DNA from: Ceraceosorus guamensis
Taxonomy: Eukaryota; Basidiomycota; Exobasidiomycetes; Ceraceosorales; Ceraceosoraceae
Length of the DNA: 46,301 nt
Reading direction: 5' to 3'
Assembly: GCF_003144195.1 (NCBI RefSeq)
Contig: NW_020290108.1
Coordinates: 1 to 46,301 of the forward strand
Part shown: positions 41,835-46,301 of the stretch, one piece after another
Layout of the letters: the number at the start of each line of letters is the position of its first letter
Position numbering within the stretch: the first letter of the stretch is position 1
The notes under the pieces: generated by a model
Told to the model about the DNA's origin: nothing
Databases searched by the model: none
The model's input: only the letters and a program-made list of their open reading frames with translations
Program-made: the position numbers and the translations under genes

Positions 41835-44800
41835 TCACGCGGCAGCCTGCTGAACCTCATCTCCCGCATACGCCGCGTCGTAGAATTCCCTTCCGCTCGT
41901 AGTAGGCTTGACGATGTCCGCACGTATGAGCCAATCTCCAAACGCTTCTCCCTGCAAGCGCTCGCGAGAGTAGCGCCGAATCATGGGTTCCAGCGTCGCC
42001 AAGATCTCCTCTTCGCCCACATCCGACATGTACGGTTTGCTCAGCCGCATGCCATTCTGACCTCCACCCAGCAGCATGAGGTATCTGCCCGGTGCGCGTC
42101 CCACGAACCCGATCGGCGTGATCCAGGGTCTGGAGCAACCGTTGGCGCATCCGCTCATGCGCATCGGAATCTCCGTATCGCGCAATCCGTACTTTTCCAC
42201 AATCTTTTCCACCTTGTCCACCAGGATGGGCAGGTACCTCTCCGACTCTGCAAAGGCCAGACCGCAAGTGGGAAAAGCGACGCACGCAGAAGCGCTCAGC
42301 TTCAGACCCGAGTGCGACCAATTGTCCATGCCCCATTTTGCCAGGTGCGCTTCGATGCGAGGCTTCTCCTCTGGCGTCACGTCCGCAACGATAATGTGCT
42401 GGTTCGGCGTCATTCTAAAGCGGCCCTTGTGAATCTTGGCCAACTCTCGCAAACCGGTCCTGAATGGATCTCCAGGAGCATCGCGAACCCGTCCATTCTC
42501 CAACCACAAGCCGCAGTGCCAGTTGCCCTTGTAGTCGCGCGTCCAGCCGTACACGTCGGTGTTCGTGTCGAATTTGAACTCGCGAGCAGCTCCCAGCGCG
42601 TACCCTAGGCGCTTCTCCAGCTCTCGCTTGAAATTCTCCGCACCCTTCCAGTGATTATCGATGGTGTACTTTAACCTCGCCTGCTTGCGGTTCGCGCGGT
42701 TGCCCGTATCGCGCTGGATCAGCATCACCTGCTTGCACGCCTCGAGCGTCTGGTCCGGCGTGACGAATCCCAGCACGTCGCCCAAGCGCGGGTAGGTGAC
42801 CTTCATGGAATGCGTCACGCCCATGCCACCACCGACGCTGATGTTGAAGCCTGCCAATCGCTTGGTGCGCGGATCCGCAATCGCAATCAACCCGATATCG
42901 TGCGCAAAGCAGTCAGTGTCGTTGCGCGGTGGTACGGCAATGGCGATTTTAAACTTTCGCGGCAGGTACACGTTGCCGTACAGCGGCTCGTGATCCTGCA
43001 GCGCGCCGCCCGCTAGCAGCTGCTTCTTTTTGCTGTCCGTATCGGCATCCAACCAAATCTCGTGGTAAGAGTCCATGCGCGGCAATAGGTACTCCGAGAT
43101 GCTCTTGGAGAATTCGTACGTGTCTTCGTGCAGCTGCGAGAGTGCCGGGTTCGGCGAGCACATGACGTTGCGGTTCACATCGCCGCAGGCCGCAATGGTG
43201 TCCAACAAGCTCTTGTTGATGCCTTGCATAGCAGCCTTGAGGTTGCTCTTGAGGATGCAGTGGTATTGAATGGTCTGACGAGTCGTAATCTTGAGCGTAT
43301 TGTTGCCGTAATCCGTAGCGACATCGTCCAGCTGCAACCACTGCTCAGGCGTGCACACGCCACCAGGAATGCGGCATCGGATCATGAAGCTGTACGCGGG
43401 CTCCAAACCTGCCGCTTTGCGCTCTTCGAACGTATCGCGGTCGTACTGCTGGTACGTGCCGTGGAACTTGGTCAATTGCCCATCCGACTCGGCGAGCGCA
43501 CCCGTGCTCTTGTCCTTCAAACCCTCCACGATCGTGCCGCGGAGATAGTTGGATGCGATTTTAATGTGCTCATTGGTGATCGGTTCCGGCTCGGCCTCCT
43601 TCACCTCGATCGTGTCGACGCCGAGAGCCTTCCAAAGCGCGGGCTCCCACGCGCGGTATCCAGTCTGCGCGCCATCGGGATCCTGATCGTCACCCAGACC
43701 GATGGGCGCCATGCGGTCGAGACCCAAAACCTCGAGACGCGCATCCAGGTCCTTTCCAGGCTTGTTGTAGTACCGCGCATCCTCCGGCCGAGGCCAGTAG
43801 TGGCTGTCGCCCATCGCAAAGACGGTGAATCGCGGTGCTTGCTCTTCGGTCAAGTCGCCCTTGTTCAGCTTGGCCAGCGTCTTGAAGGTATCGCGCGCAT
43901 TCTGAGGCGGCTCTCCTTGACCAGCAGTAGACGTGACAAAGACGACATTTTGCTCCTTTTGCAGCTCTTCGGAGATGGGAAAGTCGTCCATGGCGATGAC
44001 GCGCGTAGCCAGACCGCGCAGCTTGCCGCGCGTGCCAAGTTTGCGTGCGACCTTTTCAGCATTGCCGCCGTCTGACGCAAAGAGGATGAGCAGCGGAGGG
44101 CCATCCATGGATCCCAGCAGAGCATCGTAGGCTTCCTTTGCTTTGCGGCGCTGCAAATCGCGCAGACCACTGCCGGTGCTGGATGCCAGCTCGTACGACA
44201 GCTCTGGTTGGACGTTGGCGAGGTTGCTGAGATGGCTCTGCCTATCCAAAAACGCCTTGAGCTGCTCTCGGACGCGCACACCATCGAGTCGGAACACGTC
44301 GCTACCCCGCGCTTCTGCAGACGGGTCCCATCGGTACAAGGGCCAGTAACCCGAATCCACTGCCAGCTTCGTCTCGCGCAGCACTTCGAGCGCGGGCGCA
44401 TCTTCTGTGCGGTACGGAATGTAGGCTAGAACGACGGACGGACCATCAAACTTGTCCGCCTCCATGAGCGCGTGCAGCACCTGCGTATAGTCGGAGTAGA
44501 CTGCAGTGCTAGCGACGTACGTGTTGCCATAGTTCATGGCGTACAATCCCACATCCTTTTTGCGCTTGTGAGCCTCGACAGCATCGCGCTGCGTGTAGGG
44601 CAAGCTGTCAAAGATGAGCATATTGACATTTTTGCCCGACGCGATGACGTGGTGAACACCGGACATGCCCGCATCGTAAGCCCAAGCATCGCTACCGACG
44701 ATCCACCTCGAGCGAGGTGCGAGGTGCGCAGCGTGCGATCGAACGCCATCCAGCGTAGCCGTTGAGTCGGCAGCGAGAAGCTGTGCAAGTTTGGGGGCGA

Positions 44801-46214
44801 TGCGCTCCCGAGCGGCATCGTCCTTGGCAGATGTCCATGCGGTCAGCGCTTCGTGCAAGGCAGGAGAGATGCCACCGGCTCGTAGAGCAGCTTGAGCGGC
44901 TCGCTTCAACTCTTGAGAGCTCTCTAGCTGCGCCAAGACCTGACCAAAGGCGTACTCTGGCGAGCGCGCAGATGGGTGAGGATGAGAATCGGATGCGGGC
45001 GAATTGATGACGGAGAGTCGCTCCTTGAAGACTTGTTGGAGCATGACGTTGTACGCATCTTCGTGGCGAGGCGTGGCGATGGGGGCAATGTTGACAGGTG
45101 CTCGCGAGAATGCGCGGGGTGAGCCCACCGTGAGACTCGTGCCCCGCTTGTCCGAGGCGAAGAGCGAGGCGAGCGATTCGACGGCTGCTGCGACATCTTT
45201 GCTCACGTCGCCAAGCAGACCGCCAACGAGACGTTCTGGCATTGCGCGACCGTCATCGATGGCTGCTCTTTGGAAAGCGCCAGCGACATCCACGAATACG
45301 GGTCCAAGTTTGGTGGTGCGCCGCTGACTGGCTTCGAGCACGGCGATGCGCTTGGCCTGAGGGATCAGCTCAAAGAGTTGGTCTGCGAGAAGAGGACGCA
45401 AGAGGTTGATGGAGACGACCGATGTGTCGGAGGATGCAAGCTGCTCTGCACCAGAACCGAGCACGACTGCGACGTCTGAGGCGCTCGAGCCGGAATGCAG
45501 GGTGAATGGAGCCACCTTGCGGTCCAAGATGGACGAGACCGTGCGATACGCCTTGGCAACGAGCGCAGAGACGTCATCGTGACCGGTAGCAGCGCTGGCG
45601 GACGTGCTGGCGTGCGAGTGGCCGTTGACCGCGCTGCCATTGAGACCGGCGCTAGTAGTGGCGGCGCCCAACAACCGTTTTAGATCTGCTTCAGGCACAG
45701 GCTCGATAGGGCGCGCAGTGACGGGTTGGGTGTGGTCGAAAAAGTGAAGCACGCCGAGAGAGTGTGTGGCGGCGAGGTGAGCGGCCAAGACTGCGTGATC
45801 GCGCGCTTGTTGGGGCGTGGAGCTGTACAGCACGACGAGACCGGATGATCTCAATGCCAGGACGTCGGAGTGATCGGCTGATGTGGCGACGTGCAAGACG
45901 ACGGGCAAGGTGCAGAGTTGGGGCAGATGAGGCACCAATCGAGTCAGGACGAATTGATCAGCGACGATCAAGAGGGAAAGCAATGCGCCTTGGCCTTGCT
46001 CCTTGCGAAGCTTCTTGGCCTCGCGAACAGCATCCGTGCCTGGATCCGCGCTGGCGGGGAGTGTGAGCGTGTCGAGCGCGCTGTACTGCGATAGACTGGC
46101 AAGGTGGGGTGCAAAGGGGGAGGAGGAAGCGTCGCTGGATTCCACATGGATGATGGAACGTGAAGATTGGGCGACGATGCGAGCCACCGCAGCGGCGCTG
46201 GATGTGGACGCCAT
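41835..46214 (-). CDS. MET5: sulfite reductase beta subunit
   Basis: A single uninterrupted frame of 1459 residues, the normal size for the fungal subunit (about 1440). It reduces sulfite to sulfide with NADPH in sulfate assimilation, working with the flavoprotein alpha subunit (MET10). The N-terminal 680 residues match the pyruvate-ferredoxin-oxidoreductase-like part of fungal MET5. A flavodoxin domain follows at about 700-830 (PPLLILFASDGGNAEKVARK, FVTSTAGQGEPPQNA). The haemoprotein half runs from about 875 with FMIRCRIPGGVCTPEQWLQL and TRQTIQYHCI. Its siroheme/4Fe-4S cluster ligands are SACVAFPTCGLA (about 1308) and MRMSGCANGCSRPW (about 1350), so all four Cys are present. The start at 46214 (MASTSSAAAVARIV) is the first ATG after the promoter. 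It is the only long gene here without an intron. Confidence 0.97.
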   Translation of the reverse strand: MASTSSAAAVARIVAQSSRSIIHVESSDASSSPFAPHLASLSQYSALDTLTLPASADPGTDAVREAKKLRKEQGQGALLSLLIVADQFVLTRLVPHLPQLCTLPVVLHVATSADHSDVLALRSSGLVVLYSSTPQQARDHAVLAAHLAATHSLGVLHFFDHTQPVTARPIEPVPEADLKRLLGAATTSAGLNGSAVNGHSHASTSASAATGHDDVSALVAKAYRTVSSILDRKVAPFTLHSGSSASDVAVVLGSGAEQLASSDTSVVSINLLRPLLADQLFELIPQAKRIAVLEASQRRTTKLGPVFVDVAGAFQRAAIDDGRAMPERLVGGLLGDVSKDVAAAVESLASLFASDKRGTSLTVGSPRAFSRAPVNIAPIATPRHEDAYNVMLQQVFKERLSVINSPASDSHPHPSARSPEYAFGQVLAQLESSQELKRAAQAALRAGGISPALHEALTAWTSAKDDAARERIAPKLAQLLAADSTATLDGVRSHAAHLAPRSRWIVGSDAWAYDAGMSGVHHVIASGKNVNMLIFDSLPYTQRDAVEAHKRKKDVGLYAMNYGNTYVASTAVYSDYTQVLHALMEADKFDGPSVVLAYIPYRTEDAPALEVLRETKLAVDSGYWPLYRWDPSAEARGSDVFRLDGVRVREQLKAFLDRQSHLSNLANVQPELSYELASSTGSGLRDLQRRKAKEAYDALLGSMDGPPLLILFASDGGNAEKVARKLGTRGKLRGLATRVIAMDDFPISEELQKEQNVVFVTSTAGQGEPPQNARDTFKTLAKLNKGDLTEEQAPRFTVFAMGDSHYWPRPEDARYYNKPGKDLDARLEVLGLDRMAPIGLGDDQDPDGAQTGYRAWEPALWKALGVDTIEVKEAEPEPITNEHIKIASNYLRGTIVEGLKDKSTGALAESDGQLTKFHGTYQQYDRDTFEERKAAGLEPAYSFMIRCRIPGGVCTPEQWLQLDDVATDYGNNTLKITTRQTIQYHCILKSNLKAAMQGINKSLLDTIAACGDVNRNVMCSPNPALSQLHEDTYEFSKSISEYLLPRMDSYHEIWLDADTDSKKKQLLAGGALQDHEPLYGNVYLPRKFKIAIAVPPRNDTDCFAHDIGLIAIADPRTKRLAGFNISVGGGMGVTHSMKVTYPRLGDVLGFVTPDQTLEACKQVMLIQRDTGNRANRKQARLKYTIDNHWKGAENFKRELEKRLGYALGAAREFKFDTNTDVYGWTRDYKGNWHCGLWLENGRVRDAPGDPFRTGLRELAKIHKGRFRMTPNQHIIVADVTPEEKPRIEAHLAKWGMDNWSHSGLKLSASACVAFPTCGLAFAESERYLPILVDKVEKIVEKYGLRDTEIPMRMSGCANGCSRPWITPIGFVGRAPGRYLMLLGGGQNGMRLSKPYMSDVGEEEILATLEPMIRRYSRERLQGEAFGDWLIRADIVKPTTSGREFYDAAYAGDEVQQAAA

Positions 46215-46281
46215 GGTGAGGCGAGTGTTGTGAGGTGGTGGAGAGGAAGGTGGCTTGAGTGAGGAAGCTGTCGGTGCGCTG

Positions 46282-46288
46282 TATATAA
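46282..46288 (-). promoter_or_regulatory. TATA-like element upstream of MET5
   Basis: TATATAA on the plus strand (TTATATA on the coding strand) lies about 68 bases upstream of the MET5 ATG, a usual position for a fungal core promoter. The window ends 13 bases beyond, so upstream control sites are out of view. Confidence 0.5.
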
Positions 46289-46301
46289 GCGTGTCTTCGG
46301 G

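Overview
The window reads as nuclear DNA of a basidiomycete fungus, most likely a smut-lineage yeast (Ustilaginomycotina). It is GC-rich and gene-dense. Most genes have 1-5 short introns (about 41-172 bases), nearly all with GTGAGT/GTGAGC/GTGCGT donors, and the promoters are full of GCGTGC-type microsatellites. Seventeen protein genes are supported, and all but one or two need splicing. The lineage call is an inference; gene content and the eukaryotic gene structures are seen directly. Exon borders were derived by hand from splice motifs plus continuity of the family motifs.

Layout. 1-4021 holds no supportable gene. It is a patchwork of tandem repeats, a palindromic GATCAAATTTGATC repeat family, ACTTTT/AAAAGT hairpin repeats, a CACAGCACAC minisatellite and two short telomere-like CCCTAA stretches, which suggests a subtelomere. 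4022-11162 follows with an FAD monooxygenase, a class I SAM methyltransferase, a 7-TM protein and an O-methyltransferase: a possible small tailoring-enzyme group next to the repeat zone, with no PKS/NRPS/terpene backbone in view. 11186-26193 is housekeeping: a Siz/PIAS SUMO E3 ligase, a TPR protein, a serine-less LYPLA-type hydrolase, acyl-CoA oxidase, an unknown membrane protein and V-ATPase subunit H (VMA13).

27386-31596 carries two genes for secreted proteins (a Pro/Gly-rich protein with a duplicated module, and an HsbA-like helical protein whose obvious ATG is one base out of frame). They lie in long gene-poor stretches with local tandem repeats. 33603-46214 is metabolic: a bifunctional BioD-BioA biotin enzyme divergent from a Zn2Cys6 transcription factor, a small six-exon cystatin-like gene, and the sulfite reductase beta subunit MET5 as one long uninterrupted frame.

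Most unusual items: the cystatin-like gene, the LYPLA-type protein lacking its nucleophile, the repeat-built secreted protein, the HsbA-like start problem, poly-C tracts placed just before 3' splice sites (one coinciding with the N gap at 10805-10814), and an identical ATCACGTGAT palindrome in two divergent promoters. No virus-like element, transposon ORF, CRISPR array, rRNA or tRNA was recognised.
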